A stretch of DNA of 64,000 nt from Sphaerisporangium krabiense (GCF_014200435.1 NZ_JACHBR010000002.1:1433001-1497000), one strand, 5' to 3'; positions 41,291-49,683 are shown, numbered from the stretch's first letter. Numbers and translations: made by a program. Notes: generated by a model from the letters alone, not told the origin.

Positions 41291-42622
41291 TCAGCCGCCC
41301 GCCGTCAGCTTGAGCTTGTCGTCGATCTTCTTGTCGACGCCGGCGAGCAGGGCGTCCAGGTCGGTGGCGCGGCCCGACTCCCAGGCCTCCTGGGCCTCCT
41401 GCAGCGTCTGCTGGTTGAACGCCGAGTTGATGTGGGCGGGCAGCGTCGTGCTGGCGGGGTTGGCGAAGATGTCGAGGAAGGTCTGGAAGTTCGGGTCCTT
41501 GTCCAGCTTCGGCGACCGGAGGGCGGGCAGGGTGCTCGGCACGTTGCGGATCGCGTTGGACAGCGTCACCAGCGCGTCGGTGTCGGTCGTGAGGTACTTC
41601 ACGAGCTCCCAGGCGGCCGCGTTGTGCTTGGCGCCGCGCGGGATGCCGATCACGGTGCCGGCGATGAACCCGCCGCCGTAGAGCTGGGGCTTGTCGTCGG
41701 CCACCGGCAGCGGCGCGGTGCCGTACTCCAGGCCGGGGGCGTCGGCGGCGATCATGGCGTTGCGCCACTCGCCGTCGATGGCCATGGCGACCCTGCCCTT
41801 CATGAAGGGGTTGTCGGCGGAGAACTCGTCGCCGAAGGTCTTGCGGAACTTCTCCAGGTCGTCGTAGCCGAACCAGTCGACCAGGTCCTTCTGCCAGGTC
41901 ATGAGCTGCTTCCACGCCGGGTCGCCGCCGATGGCGGAGGTGCCGTCGGGGTTGGTCCACTTGGCGCCGGTCATGGGGGCGGTGTGGATCGGGACGTTCT
42001 CGTACATCTGCGCGCTGGGGTTGAAGCCGGCGACCTTGATGGCGCCGTCCTTGTCGCGGACGGTGAGCTTCTTGGCCAGGTCGGCCAGCTCCGAGAGGGT
42101 CTTGGGCGGCTGGGCGCCCTTCATCAGCTTCTTGTTGTAGTACAGGCCGTAGGTGTCGGCGAGCATGGGCATCACGCACCGTTTGCCCTGGTACTCGGTG
42201 TAGTCGGCGATCACCTTCGGGAAGACGGCGGTGTCGATCCCGCTCGAGGACAGATAGGGCGCGAGGTCCTGGAACAGGCCGGTCTTGCAGAAGGTGGCCA
42301 CGCTGTCGGTGGTGAACGACAGCGCCACGTCCGGCGGGTTGCCGCCGCGCACGGACTGGATGATCTGGTCGTCCTGGACGGCCTTGGTGGTCTTGACGGT
42401 GATCCACGGGTACTTGGCCCGGAACCCGGCCAGCGCGTCGTCGAAGGCCTTGAGCTCGTTGTCGGCGGAGAAGCCGTGCCACATGGTGATGGTCACGGGC
42501 TCGCGGTTCGGGGTGCCGCCCGCCGACGGCACGCCGGGCGCGGTCTCGTTCCCCGCGGTGCAGGCGGCGGACGCCAGCACGGCGAGGCCCGCCGCCGCGG
42601 CGAGCAGCAAAGATGATCTCAC
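41291..42622 (-). CDS. Extracellular sugar-binding lipoprotein, cassette 2
   Basis: A 443-residue family 1 solute-binding protein. The signal peptide ends in a lipobox-like ASAAC, with the lipid cysteine at about residue 21. Binding-protein features include ITMWHGFSADNELKAFDD and YGLYYNKKLM. It starts at GTG 42622 with TAGGAGG six bases upstream. The ROK regulator gene lies just upstream in the same direction. Confidence 0.93.
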   Translation of the reverse strand: MRSSLLLAAAAGLAVLASAACTAGNETAPGVPSAGGTPNREPVTITMWHGFSADNELKAFDDALAGFRAKYPWITVKTTKAVQDDQIIQSVRGGNPPDVALSFTTDSVATFCKTGLFQDLAPYLSSSGIDTAVFPKVIADYTEYQGKRCVMPMLADTYGLYYNKKLMKGAQPPKTLSELADLAKKLTVRDKDGAIKVAGFNPSAQMYENVPIHTAPMTGAKWTNPDGTSAIGGDPAWKQLMTWQKDLVDWFGYDDLEKFRKTFGDEFSADNPFMKGRVAMAIDGEWRNAMIAADAPGLEYGTAPLPVADDKPQLYGGGFIAGTVIGIPRGAKHNAAAWELVKYLTTDTDALVTLSNAIRNVPSTLPALRSPKLDKDPNFQTFLDIFANPASTTLPAHINSAFNQQTLQEAQEAWESGRATDLDALLAGVDKKIDDKLKLTAGG

Positions 42623-42693
42623 GGAATTCCTCCTACGGATGGTCGGGGGGGTCAGGAGGGACGTGCGAAGGGGTGGGAGCCGCGCGGGGCGGC

Positions 42694-43902
42694 TCACGCG
42701 GGCACCGTCGAGCCGAAGACCTCGTCGCGGGCCAGGGACAGGGCGAGCCCGGTGGCGCCGGTGAGCACGGGGTTGCCCTCGACGCTGGAGACCCGCACCG
42801 GCGGGCGGGGGAAGGTGAGGACGTGCAGCTCCTCCTCGACCAGCTCGGCCAGGACGTCGCCGCCGGCGAGCAGCACGCCGCCGGTCAGCACGACGATCTC
42901 GGGGTCCACGACCGCGGTGATGGGCGCGAGGCCCATGGCCAGGCGGGCGGCGACCTCGCGCAGCGCCCCTCTGGCACGCTCGGCGCGGCCTCCGCCCACG
43001 GCGGCGTCGCGCACGGCGTTGCGGACCGCCTGCGCGGCGTCGCCGCCGCGCACGCCGTGCGAGCGCAGCAGCCGGAGCACGGCGGGGCCGCCGGCCAGGG
43101 CCTGGAAGCCGTGGTCGCCGCGCTTGCCGGTCTCGCGGGCGGTCGGCGCGCCGACGGTCGGCATGTACCCGACCTCGCCGGCGCCGCCGGTGGCGCCGCG
43201 GTGCAGCCGGCCGCCGAGCACGAGGGCGGCGCCGATGCCCGAGTCGACCCACAGGAGCACGAAGTCGGAGTGGCCGCGGGCGATGCCGTGGGCCTGCTCG
43301 GTGAGCGCGACGAGGTTGACGTCGTTCTCGATGTCGACGGGGACGCCGAGCGCCCGGCGGAAGGTGTCGACCAGCTCGGGCAGGTGCCAGCCGGGGATGT
43401 GGGCGGCGTAGCCGAGGCGGGCGGTGCCGGGGTTGACGGCCCCCTGGATGCCGATGACGACGCGGCGCAGCGTCGCGCGGTCGAACCCGGCCGCCTCGCG
43501 GGCGGTCTCGACGGCCTCGCGCACCCGCCCCACGACGTCGCCCGCGCTCCTGCCGGGCGTGGCCACGCGGTGCTCCGACAGCACGGCGCCGGACAGGTCG
43601 GCGGCGCGGACCTCGAGCCTGGCCGGGGTCACGTCCAGCGCGACGACGTGGGCGGCGGCGGGGTTGATCCGGTACAGCTCGGCCGTGCGCCCGGGCAGGC
43701 CCTCGCGGACGCCGTCCAGCACGACGAGCCCGGCGTCCTGGAGCCGGGCGAGGAGCTGGGAGGCGGTGGGCTTGGACAGGCCGGTGAGGGCGCCGAGCTG
43801 GGGCCGGCTGAGCGGGCCCCGCTCCAGCAGGACCCGCAGGGCGGCGCGGTCGTTGATCGCGCGCAGCAGGCTGGGCGTCCCGGGCTGCGAGTTGGTGTCC
43901 AT
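42694..43902 (-). CDS. ROK-family transcriptional regulator
   Basis: A 402-residue repressor-type ROK protein. An N-terminal winged helix (INDRAALRVLLERGPLSRPQ, LTGLSKPTASQLLARL) is followed by a sugar-kinase-like ROK domain (GIQGAVNPGTARLGY, VDSGIGAALVLGGRL). The usual cysteine-rich ROK zinc motif is not obvious. It probably senses a sugar and controls the ABC/GH4 cassette downstream. ATG 43902 has GGAG 11 bases upstream; ATG 43911 is an alternative but is too close to that site. A perfect operator-like palindrome lies at 43941-43963. Confidence 0.9.
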   Translation of the reverse strand: MDTNSQPGTPSLLRAINDRAALRVLLERGPLSRPQLGALTGLSKPTASQLLARLQDAGLVVLDGVREGLPGRTAELYRINPAAAHVVALDVTPARLEVRAADLSGAVLSEHRVATPGRSAGDVVGRVREAVETAREAAGFDRATLRRVVIGIQGAVNPGTARLGYAAHIPGWHLPELVDTFRRALGVPVDIENDVNLVALTEQAHGIARGHSDFVLLWVDSGIGAALVLGGRLHRGATGGAGEVGYMPTVGAPTARETGKRGDHGFQALAGGPAVLRLLRSHGVRGGDAAQAVRNAVRDAAVGGGRAERARGALREVAARLAMGLAPITAVVDPEIVVLTGGVLLAGGDVLAELVEEELHVLTFPRPPVRVSSVEGNPVLTGATGLALSLARDEVFGSTVPA

Positions 43903-43940
43903 GCCGCCCATAGCTCCTCGTCGCGCGGGCCGTCCTATGG

Positions 43941-43963
43941 GAGTTAGGAAAGGTTCCTAACTC
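43941..43963. promoter_or_regulatory. Perfect operator palindrome upstream of the ROK gene
   Basis: GAGTTAGGAA (43941-43950) and its exact complement (43954-43963) flank AGG. It lies about 40 bases upstream of the ROK start. The TTAGGAA-N3-TTCCTAA form resembles operators reported for actinobacterial ROK repressors. Autoregulation of ROK and cassette 2 is likely. Confidence 0.7.
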
Positions 43964-44086
43964 TGTAGGGACGGTATCCTCCCGCACCCGAGCAGGGTCA
44001 ATAGGCTCTACCAAGCTGTGACCCGGCGGAGGCCCGGGATCACCGCACGTGAAAGCCGGACGGCCACGGTCCCCGGAAACGCGAAA

Positions 44087-44106
44087 GCCGCCGCGGGAAC
44101 GGCGGC
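44087..44106. terminator. Small GC hairpin in the gap before the HelD gene
   Basis: GCCGCCG at 44087-44093 pairs with 44100-44106 around a six-base loop. It lies in the gap between the divergent ROK and HelD genes, which otherwise shows promoter-like AT-rich sequence near 44135-44177 and no gene. Confidence 0.35.
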
Positions 44107-44193
44107 GGCGACGGGCATGCGAAGGGCGATCTGCTATTCTGAGCCCTTGTCATCACATAGAGCCCAAACGGCAAAGTAGGCGCGGAGTTTCAC

Positions 44194-46497
44194 ATTACTA
44201 TCAATGATAACGAAGCACCATCAGTCCGTCAAACCGAACTCGCCAAGGAGCGGCGGTACGTCGCGGGCCTGTACGAACGCCTCGACGTGCTGCGGGCGCG
44301 CACCCGGGCGCAGCTCGACGACGTGCTGGCCCAGGGCGGCGGTGGCACCCACCAGAACCGCTCCGAGCGCGACTCCTTCGCGGGCATGTACGCCGAGCGC
44401 CTGGCGCGGCTGTGGGCGGTGGAGAACGGCCTGTGCTTCGGGCGGCTCGACCTGGCGGAGGAGAAGCCGCTGTACATAGGCCGGCTCGGCATCTCCGACG
44501 ACGACCAGCGGCGCCTGCTCATCGACTGGCGCGCCCCGGTCGCCCAGCCGTTCTACCGGGCGACGCCCGCCGCGCCCATGGGGGTGACCCGGCGGCGCCA
44601 CCTGCAGACCCGGGGACGCCGCGTCATCGGCGTCGACGACGACCTGTTCGACCTCGACCGGCTCAGCGACGAGGACCGCGCGACCCTCAACGGCGAGGCC
44701 GCCCTGCTGGCCTCCCTCGGCGAGAAGCGCACCGGGCGCATGCGCGACATCGTCGCCACCATCCAGGCCGAGCAGGACCGGGTCATCCGCTCCGACCTGA
44801 ACGGCGTGCTGGTCGTGCAGGGCGGCCCCGGCACCGGCAAGACCGTCGTCGCCCTGCACCGCGCCGCCTACCTGCTCTACACCCACCGCGAGCGGCTGGC
44901 CCGCCGCGGCGTGCTCATCATCGGCCCGAACCTGACCTTCCTGCGCTACATCGAGCAGGTCCTGCCCTCCCTCGGCGAGACCGACGTGCTGCTGTCCACG
45001 GTCGGGGAGCTCTACCCGGGGGTCACCGCCTCGGCCGCCGAGCCCGACGCGGTCGCCGCCGTCAAGGGCGACGCCCGCATGACCCAGGTGATCGCGCGCG
45101 CCGTCCAGGACCACCAGCGGGTGCCCCGGCGACCCCTCGACATCGACCTCGGCCGGTACACCCTGCGCCTGGACCAGCGCACGCTGGAGGCCGCGCGCAG
45201 CCGCGCCATCCGCAGCAGGCGCCCGCACAACCAGGCCAGGTCCGTGTTCGTGCGGCACATCCTGAACGCCCTGGCCAAGCAGGCGGCCAAGGCGCTCGGC
45301 CGGGGCATGCTGGAGGAGTCCGACCTCGCCGACCTGCGCGAGGACCTGCGCACCGAGCCCGCGGTCAAGAGCGCGCTCAACCGGCTGTGGCCCTACCTCA
45401 CCCCGCAGCGGCTCCTGAGCGGCCTGTACGGCTCCCGCGAGCGCATGGAGTACGCGGGCCTGGCGGGGCCCGAGCGCGAGCTGTTGTTCCGCGCGCCGCC
45501 GCGCGGCGGGCGCGACCACTGGACCGAGGCCGACGTCCCCCTGCTGGACGAGGCCGCCGAGCTGCTGGGCGACATCGACCCGCAGGTCCTGCGCGCCGCC
45601 GCCCTGCACGCCGAGGAGGAGCTGGCCGCGGCGCGCCGCGCCGAGGAGGCCGCGCGCGACGCCGAGCTGACCTACGCCCGCGAGGTGCTGGAGCTGACCG
45701 GCATGTCCGACATCTTGGACGCGGAGCGGTTCGCCGCCCGGCACCGCGACGACGACGTCCACCTCACCACCGCCGAGCGCGCCGCCGCCGACCGCGCCTG
45801 GGCCTACGGGCACATCATCGTGGACGAGGCCCAGGAGCTGTCGGCCATGGCGTGGCGCATGCTGATGCGCCGCAGCCCCAACCGCTCCATGACCATCGTC
45901 GGCGACATCGCCCAGACCGGCGCGGCCGCGGGCGCGTCCTCCTGGAAGCAGGTCCTCGACCCCTACGTCGCCGGCCGGTGGCGCGAGGAGACGCTGACCG
46001 TCAACTACCGCACGCCCGTCGAGCTGATGGCCGTCGCGGCCGACGTGCTCACGCTCGTCGGGCCGTCCCTGCGCGCCCCGGAGTCGGTCCGCGAGACCGG
46101 CGCCCGGCCGTGGTCGCGCCGGATCGACGGCCGGGGCGACCACGCCGAACTGGGCCCGATCATCACCGGCGAGATCGTCGAGGGCGGGCGGCTGGCCGTC
46201 ATCGTCCCCGCGGGCCGGGCCGCCGAGCTCGGCGCGGCGATCACCGCCGCGGTGCCGGGCGCGGTCGCCGGGCAGGGCGCCGACGCGCTGGAGGCCCCGG
46301 TCGCCGTGCTCACCGTGGCCCAGGCCAAGGGCCTGGAGTTCGACGCGGTGATCGTCGTCGAACCCGCCGAGATCCTCGCGGAGTCCCGGCGCGGCGCGGG
46401 CGACCTGTACGTGGCGCTCACCCGCGCCACCCAGCGGCTCGGCGTGCTGCACAGCGGCGACCTGCCCGCGGTCCTGTCCCGCTGCGCGCCCCTATGA
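44194..46497 (+). CDS. helD: HelD-like RNA polymerase-associated helicase, probable ATT start
   Basis: A 767-residue UvrD-like superfamily 1 ATPase of the HelD type, which binds and recycles RNA polymerase. Walker A is GGPGTGKTVVALHRAAYLL; other motifs are HIIVDEAQELSAMAWRML, VGDIAQTGAAAG, VNYRTPVELM and TVAQAKGLEFDAVIVVEP. The N-terminal coiled coil, with LAKERRYVAGLYERLDVLR, is conserved in HelD and lies upstream of the first standard start, GTG 44287. In that frame an upstream TAG at 44158-44160 limits the gene to codons from 44161. The best start is ATT 44194, with GGAG six bases before it. ATC 44200 is an alternative. Confidence 0.85.
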   Translation: MTINDNEAPSVRQTELAKERRYVAGLYERLDVLRARTRAQLDDVLAQGGGGTHQNRSERDSFAGMYAERLARLWAVENGLCFGRLDLAEEKPLYIGRLGISDDDQRRLLIDWRAPVAQPFYRATPAAPMGVTRRRHLQTRGRRVIGVDDDLFDLDRLSDEDRATLNGEAALLASLGEKRTGRMRDIVATIQAEQDRVIRSDLNGVLVVQGGPGTGKTVVALHRAAYLLYTHRERLARRGVLIIGPNLTFLRYIEQVLPSLGETDVLLSTVGELYPGVTASAAEPDAVAAVKGDARMTQVIARAVQDHQRVPRRPLDIDLGRYTLRLDQRTLEAARSRAIRSRRPHNQARSVFVRHILNALAKQAAKALGRGMLEESDLADLREDLRTEPAVKSALNRLWPYLTPQRLLSGLYGSRERMEYAGLAGPERELLFRAPPRGGRDHWTEADVPLLDEAAELLGDIDPQVLRAAALHAEEELAAARRAEEAARDAELTYAREVLELTGMSDILDAERFAARHRDDDVHLTTAERAAADRAWAYGHIIVDEAQELSAMAWRMLMRRSPNRSMTIVGDIAQTGAAAGASSWKQVLDPYVAGRWREETLTVNYRTPVELMAVAADVLTLVGPSLRAPESVRETGARPWSRRIDGRGDHAELGPIITGEIVEGGRLAVIVPAGRAAELGAAITAAVPGAVAGQGADALEAPVAVLTVAQAKGLEFDAVIVVEPAEILAESRRGAGDLYVALTRATQRLGVLHSGDLPAVLSRCAPL

Positions 46498-46567
46498 CGG
46501 CATTGGCGGCACTCACGTCTCCTGTCCTAGCTGCGAAAACTTGGTGTTTCCCCTGATCGGGACACGG

Positions 46568-46595
46568 TTGACATCTGAGCTGAGGTCGGTAGTTT
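46568..46595 (+). promoter_or_regulatory. Orphan strong promoter TTGACA-N16-TAGTTT
   Basis: TTGACA at 46568-46573 is a perfect -35 box. TAGTTT at 46590-46595 is a -10 box, 16 bases away. Transcription should begin near 46602. The next gene, lnt, is over 400 bases away and has its own -10, so the product is unclear. Confidence 0.6.
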
Positions 46596-46619
46596 GCTGG
46601 ACAGTCCAGCACGGGACTG
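46596..46619. repeat. Overlapping alternative inverted repeats at the predicted transcript start
   Basis: GCTGGACAGTCCAGC (46596-46610) is a perfect palindrome just after the -10. CAGTCC (46602-46607) can instead pair with GGACTG (46614-46619). The first could be a repressor site and the second an RNA hairpin. Confidence 0.55.
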
Positions 46620-46660
46620 CCGGTTGGCCGTCTTCAGGCGTCGCCGGACTCTGCGTCATG

Positions 46661-46677
46661 ACGGAGCACGGCTCCGT
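46661..46677 (+). ncRNA. Hairpin that may end a small RNA from the orphan promoter
   Basis: ACGGAGC (46661-46667) pairs exactly with GCTCCGT (46671-46677) around ACG. With the promoter at 46568-46595 this would give a transcript of about 75 bases with two hairpins. It matches no RNA family that I know. Confidence 0.3.
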
Positions 46678-46976
46678 TAGCCCAGCCAGGCGCAGATCCG
46701 GCGCCAGGTCGAGTCGGGGCACCCCAGCCGGATGGGGGGTTGGACCCGGGAGGGGCCCGGACACCCAGTAGACAACGGAACTCCGCGCTCGCCGCCGACG
46801 GGACGGGTCCGGTCCGAAGGGTCGTCCGGGCCCCCTTTCCTTCCCGTGACGCGACGCGCCGTGGTTCCCGGATTCGGTTCGCTGGCCCCGGGAATCACCC
46901 GCCCCGCGCCACGCCGTCCGGCGCCGCCCACAGCCGCCTCTCGCCGTCCGTTGTTGGAGCCGCGGCCCGCGGGCGG

Positions 46977-47003
46977 TAGCGTTCGGAGGTCACGAACCCT
47001 CCG
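46977..47003 (+). promoter_or_regulatory. lnt promoter -10 and leader hairpin
   Basis: TAGCGT at 46977-46982 is a -10 element. The leader then holds CGGAGG (46984-46989) pairing with CCTCCG (46998-47003). The hairpin masks a GGAGG sequence in the leader, which may affect translation. Confidence 0.45.
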
Positions 47004-47022
47004 CGAGAAGAGACGCGCATCC

Positions 47023-48630
47023 GTGGCCCAGCGAACGGCCGAGAAGAACGCCGGCGACGAGCGGGCGCCCGAGCTCCCGGGCCGCCCGCCCCCCGCGCGC
47101 GCCCTGCCGCGGGCCGTGGCCTGCGTCGCCGGGGGAGTGCTCCTTTACCTGGCCTTTCCTCCCATCGGCCTGTGGTACCTCGCGCCCGCGGGCGTCGCCG
47201 CGCTCACCCTGGCCGTCCACCGCCTCCCGGCACGCCGCGCCGCCTGGGCCGGCTACCTCGGGGGCCTGGCCTTCCTGCTTCCGGCGCTGGCCTGGGTGCG
47301 GCCCATCGGCCAGGACGCCTGGCTGGCCCTGGTCGCCATCGAGAGCCTGTGCTTCGCGCTCATGGCCGTCGGCACCGCCCTGGTCACGCGGCTGCGCGGC
47401 TGGCCGGTGTGGGCCGCCACCCTGTGGGTCGTCCAGGAATGGGTGCGCGGCGCGTTCCCCTTCGGCGGCTTCCCCTGGGTGCGGGTGGCCTTCAGCCAGG
47501 GGCACACCGCCTTCACGCCTTACGCCGCCCTCGGCGGCGCCCCGCTGGTCACCTTCGCGGTCGCGCTGTGCGGCACGCTGCTCGCGGCCCTCGCCCTGCG
47601 CCTGGCCACCCGGCGCGCGCTCGTGCCCGCCGCCCCGCTGCTCGCCGGGGCGCTGGCCGTGCCGCTGCTCGCCTACGCCGTGCCCGGTCCCGGCGAGGCG
47701 GCGGCCGGCGCCGTGCGGGTCGGGGTGATCCAGGGCGACGTGCCCGGCGAGGGCCTGGGCTTCCTCGGCGACGAGCCCGCCGTCGTGCTGCGCAACCACG
47801 CCGACAAGACCCACGAGCTCGCGCGGGCGGTGCGTGCGGGCCGGGTGGCGCGGCCCGACATCGTGATCTGGCCGGAGAACTCCACCGACATCGACCCCTA
47901 CCGCAGCTCCTACGCCTACGAGGTCATCGACGCGGCCGTCCGCGACATCGGCGTCCCGGTGCTGGTCGGCGCCGTCGTCCGCACCCCCGACGGGCTGCAC
48001 CGCTACACCCGCGGCATCGTCTGGGACCCGCGCACCGGCCCCGGCGCCTACTACGACAAGCAGAAGCTCGTGCCGTTCGGCGAGTTCGTGCCCTACCGCG
48101 AGATCATCGCCAAGATCGTGCCGCGCGTCGGCCTCGTCGGCCTGCAGTCGCTGCCCGGCGCCCGCGACGGCGACCTGAGGATGGGCCCGGTCACGGTGGG
48201 CGCGGTCTCGTGCTACGAGGTCGCCTTCGACGGCGTCGTGCGCGCCACCGTGCGCGCCGGCGGCAGCCCGCTCGTCGTGCAGACCAACAACGCCACCTAT
48301 TCCCTGACCGGCCAGCCGTCCCAGCAGCTCGCCATGTCCCAGCTCCGGGCCGTCGAGCACGGCCGCGCGGTGATCACCGCGGCCACCACCGGCATCTCCG
48401 CCGCCATCGACCCGTCCGGCGAGATCCGCTGGCGCGCCCCCGAGCGCGTCCCGGACATGGCCGTGGTCACCGTCCCGCTGCGCACGGGGGAGACCCTCGC
48501 CACCCGCGCCGGGGGCCTGCCCGAACTGGCCCTGTGCCTCGCCGGCCTGGCCGCCGTCGCGGTCGCCCTCGCCGGCCGGCGGCGCCGCGGGCCCGCGCCG
48601 GAGGAACCGGACGGGAACCAACCGGGCTGA
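47023..48630 (+). CDS. lnt: Apolipoprotein N-acyltransferase Lnt
   Basis: A 535-residue membrane enzyme that adds the third acyl chain to lipoproteins. The N-terminal half carries about six to seven helices and the C-terminal half is a nitrilase-type domain. The catalytic Glu-Lys-Cys are visible in IWPENSTD, DKQKLVPFGEF and GAVSCYEVAFDG. In mycobacteria Lnt is often fused or paired with a polyprenol-mannose synthase; no such partner is seen here. Start GTG 47023 gives a short hydrophilic N-terminus before the first helix; the ribosome site is weak. Confidence 0.93.
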   Translation: MAQRTAEKNAGDERAPELPGRPPPARALPRAVACVAGGVLLYLAFPPIGLWYLAPAGVAALTLAVHRLPARRAAWAGYLGGLAFLLPALAWVRPIGQDAWLALVAIESLCFALMAVGTALVTRLRGWPVWAATLWVVQEWVRGAFPFGGFPWVRVAFSQGHTAFTPYAALGGAPLVTFAVALCGTLLAALALRLATRRALVPAAPLLAGALAVPLLAYAVPGPGEAAAGAVRVGVIQGDVPGEGLGFLGDEPAVVLRNHADKTHELARAVRAGRVARPDIVIWPENSTDIDPYRSSYAYEVIDAAVRDIGVPVLVGAVVRTPDGLHRYTRGIVWDPRTGPGAYYDKQKLVPFGEFVPYREIIAKIVPRVGLVGLQSLPGARDGDLRMGPVTVGAVSCYEVAFDGVVRATVRAGGSPLVVQTNNATYSLTGQPSQQLAMSQLRAVEHGRAVITAATTGISAAIDPSGEIRWRAPERVPDMAVVTVPLRTGETLATRAGGLPELALCLAGLAAVAVALAGRRRRGPAPEEPDGNQPG

Positions 48631-48666
48631 TCCCCGCGTTGTACCTGCCGAGGTGATGGAGGAGCA

Positions 48667-49182
48667 ATGCTGCGTGTCGCGCTGTTCGTCGCGTTCCTGG
48701 TCGTCCCGGTGCTGGAGATCTGGGCGCTCATCCAGGTCGGCCAGGTCATCGGAGGCTGGCAGACCGTCGGCCTGCTCATCCTCGACAGCCTGATCGGCGC
48801 CTGGCTGGTCCGGCGCGAGGGCCGCCGCGCGTGGCGGGCGCTGAGCCAGGCCATGCAGTCCGGGCGCATGCCCGACCGCGAGCTCGCCGACGGCGCCCTG
48901 GTGGTCGCGGGCGGCACGTTGCTGCTCACGCCGGGCTTCCTCACCGACGTGTTCGGCTTCGCCCTGATCCTGCCGTTCACCCGGCCGTTCGCGCGCCGCG
49001 CCCTGTCCTGGTTCCTCGGCCGCCGGGTGCGGGCCATGGCCGCCCGGTCGCCGTACGGCGCGATGTTCGGCGCCCAGGGCCCCGGCGGGCCGGGCGCGCC
49101 CGCGTCGTCGCGGGTCGTCCCCGGGCAGGTCGTCGAGGACGAGCCGGAGCCGCCGCGCACGGGAGGCGCGCTACGGCCGTGA
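48667..49182 (+). CDS. fxsA: FxsA-family membrane protein
   Basis: A 171-residue protein with two to three N-terminal helices (FVAFLVVPVLEIWALIQVG, VGLLILDSLIGAWLVRREG) and the typical LTPGFLTDVFGFALILPF segment. FxsA in E. coli counters F-exclusion of phage T7; the role in actinobacteria is unknown. ATG 48667 has GGAGG four bases upstream. It follows lnt by 36 bases, probably in one operon. Confidence 0.9.
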   Translation: MLRVALFVAFLVVPVLEIWALIQVGQVIGGWQTVGLLILDSLIGAWLVRREGRRAWRALSQAMQSGRMPDRELADGALVVAGGTLLLTPGFLTDVFGFALILPFTRPFARRALSWFLGRRVRAMAARSPYGAMFGAQGPGGPGAPASSRVVPGQVVEDEPEPPRTGGALRP

Positions 49183-49230
49183 CCGGGGCCGGGCCCGTAG
49201 AGGAGGATCAGGGAACGCGTGCGGGCATGA

Positions 49231-49277
49231 AAAACGGCGCCTCTGGACCACCCGGGCGGATGGTCCGGAGACGCCGT
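49231..49277. terminator. Strong bidirectional terminator between fxsA and rbpA
   Basis: A long stem pairs ACGGCG (49234-49239) with CGCCGT and continues with GGACCA/TGGTCC around a ten-base loop, with one bulge and one mismatch. AAAA precedes it on the plus strand, which gives a U-run for the minus-strand rbpA transcript. Confidence 0.8.
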
Positions 49278-49285
49278 GACGTGCC

Positions 49286-49630
49286 TCAGGCGCTCTTGCG
49301 CCGCTGTGCCCGAAGGATCGCCAGGCGCTCGTTGAGCACCTCTTCGAGATCTTCGATCGTGCGCCGCTCCAGCAGCATGTCCCAGTGGGTCCGCGGCGGC
49401 TTGGCCTTCTTCTGCTGCGGCTGTTCCGCGTCGACTCTCAGGGCCGTCGCCCCGCAGTTGCGGCACTCCCAGGTCGCCGGGATCTCCGCCTCGGCGGCAA
49501 GGGGCACGTCGAAGTGATGGCCCTTCGGGCAGGTGTAAGGCACCTCCTGACGCGGGGCCAGATCGGTGTTGCGGTCGTTCTCGTAGCTGGTGGCTCCGAG
49601 CCGGGTACCGCGAAGTGCACGCTCGCCCAT
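49286..49630 (-). CDS. rbpA: RNA polymerase-binding protein RbpA
   Basis: A 114-residue actinobacterial RNA polymerase activator. The N-terminus MGERALRGTRLGATSYENDR is typical, then a zinc core with Cys34, His38/39, Cys56 and Cys59 (TCPKGHHF, WECRNCGA), and a C-terminal sigma-binding helix (RTHWDMLLERRTIEDLEEVL). It stabilises promoter complexes with the main sigma factor. The ATG has GGAGG nine bases upstream. A SigR-type promoter lies at 49684-49710, as in Streptomyces coelicolor, where rbpA belongs to the thiol-stress regulon. Confidence 0.97.
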   Translation of the reverse strand: MGERALRGTRLGATSYENDRNTDLAPRQEVPYTCPKGHHFDVPLAAEAEIPATWECRNCGATALRVDAEQPQQKKAKPPRTHWDMLLERRTIEDLEEVLNERLAILRAQRRKSA

Positions 49631-49683
49631 GTTTCAATGCCTCCTGAGGGCCCCGTTTCGAGGGGTGGGTCTCCACGGCTTAC

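Larger units (their letters stand above)
46498..46976. other. Gap of about 480 bases without a convincing gene
   Basis: No reading frame here has codon use or motifs of a real protein. It holds an orphan sigma70-like promoter (46568-46595), two alternative hairpins near 46596-46619, a hairpin at 46661-46677 and the lnt promoter at its right end. It may encode a small RNA or be a remnant of lost DNA. Confidence 0.5.

Noticed and set aside
44287-46497. HelD starting at GTG 44287
   Set aside because: It would delete the conserved N-terminal coiled coil read from 44194-44286, and no ribosome site precedes that GTG.
46690-46740. tRNA-like T-arm
   Set aside because: A GGTCGAGTC-like loop is seen, but no acceptor, D or anticodon stems fit around it.
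46513-46764. An 83-residue minus-strand frame in the 46.5-46.8 kb gap
   Set aside because: No recognisable motif, no ribosome site, and it covers the orphan promoter and hairpins.
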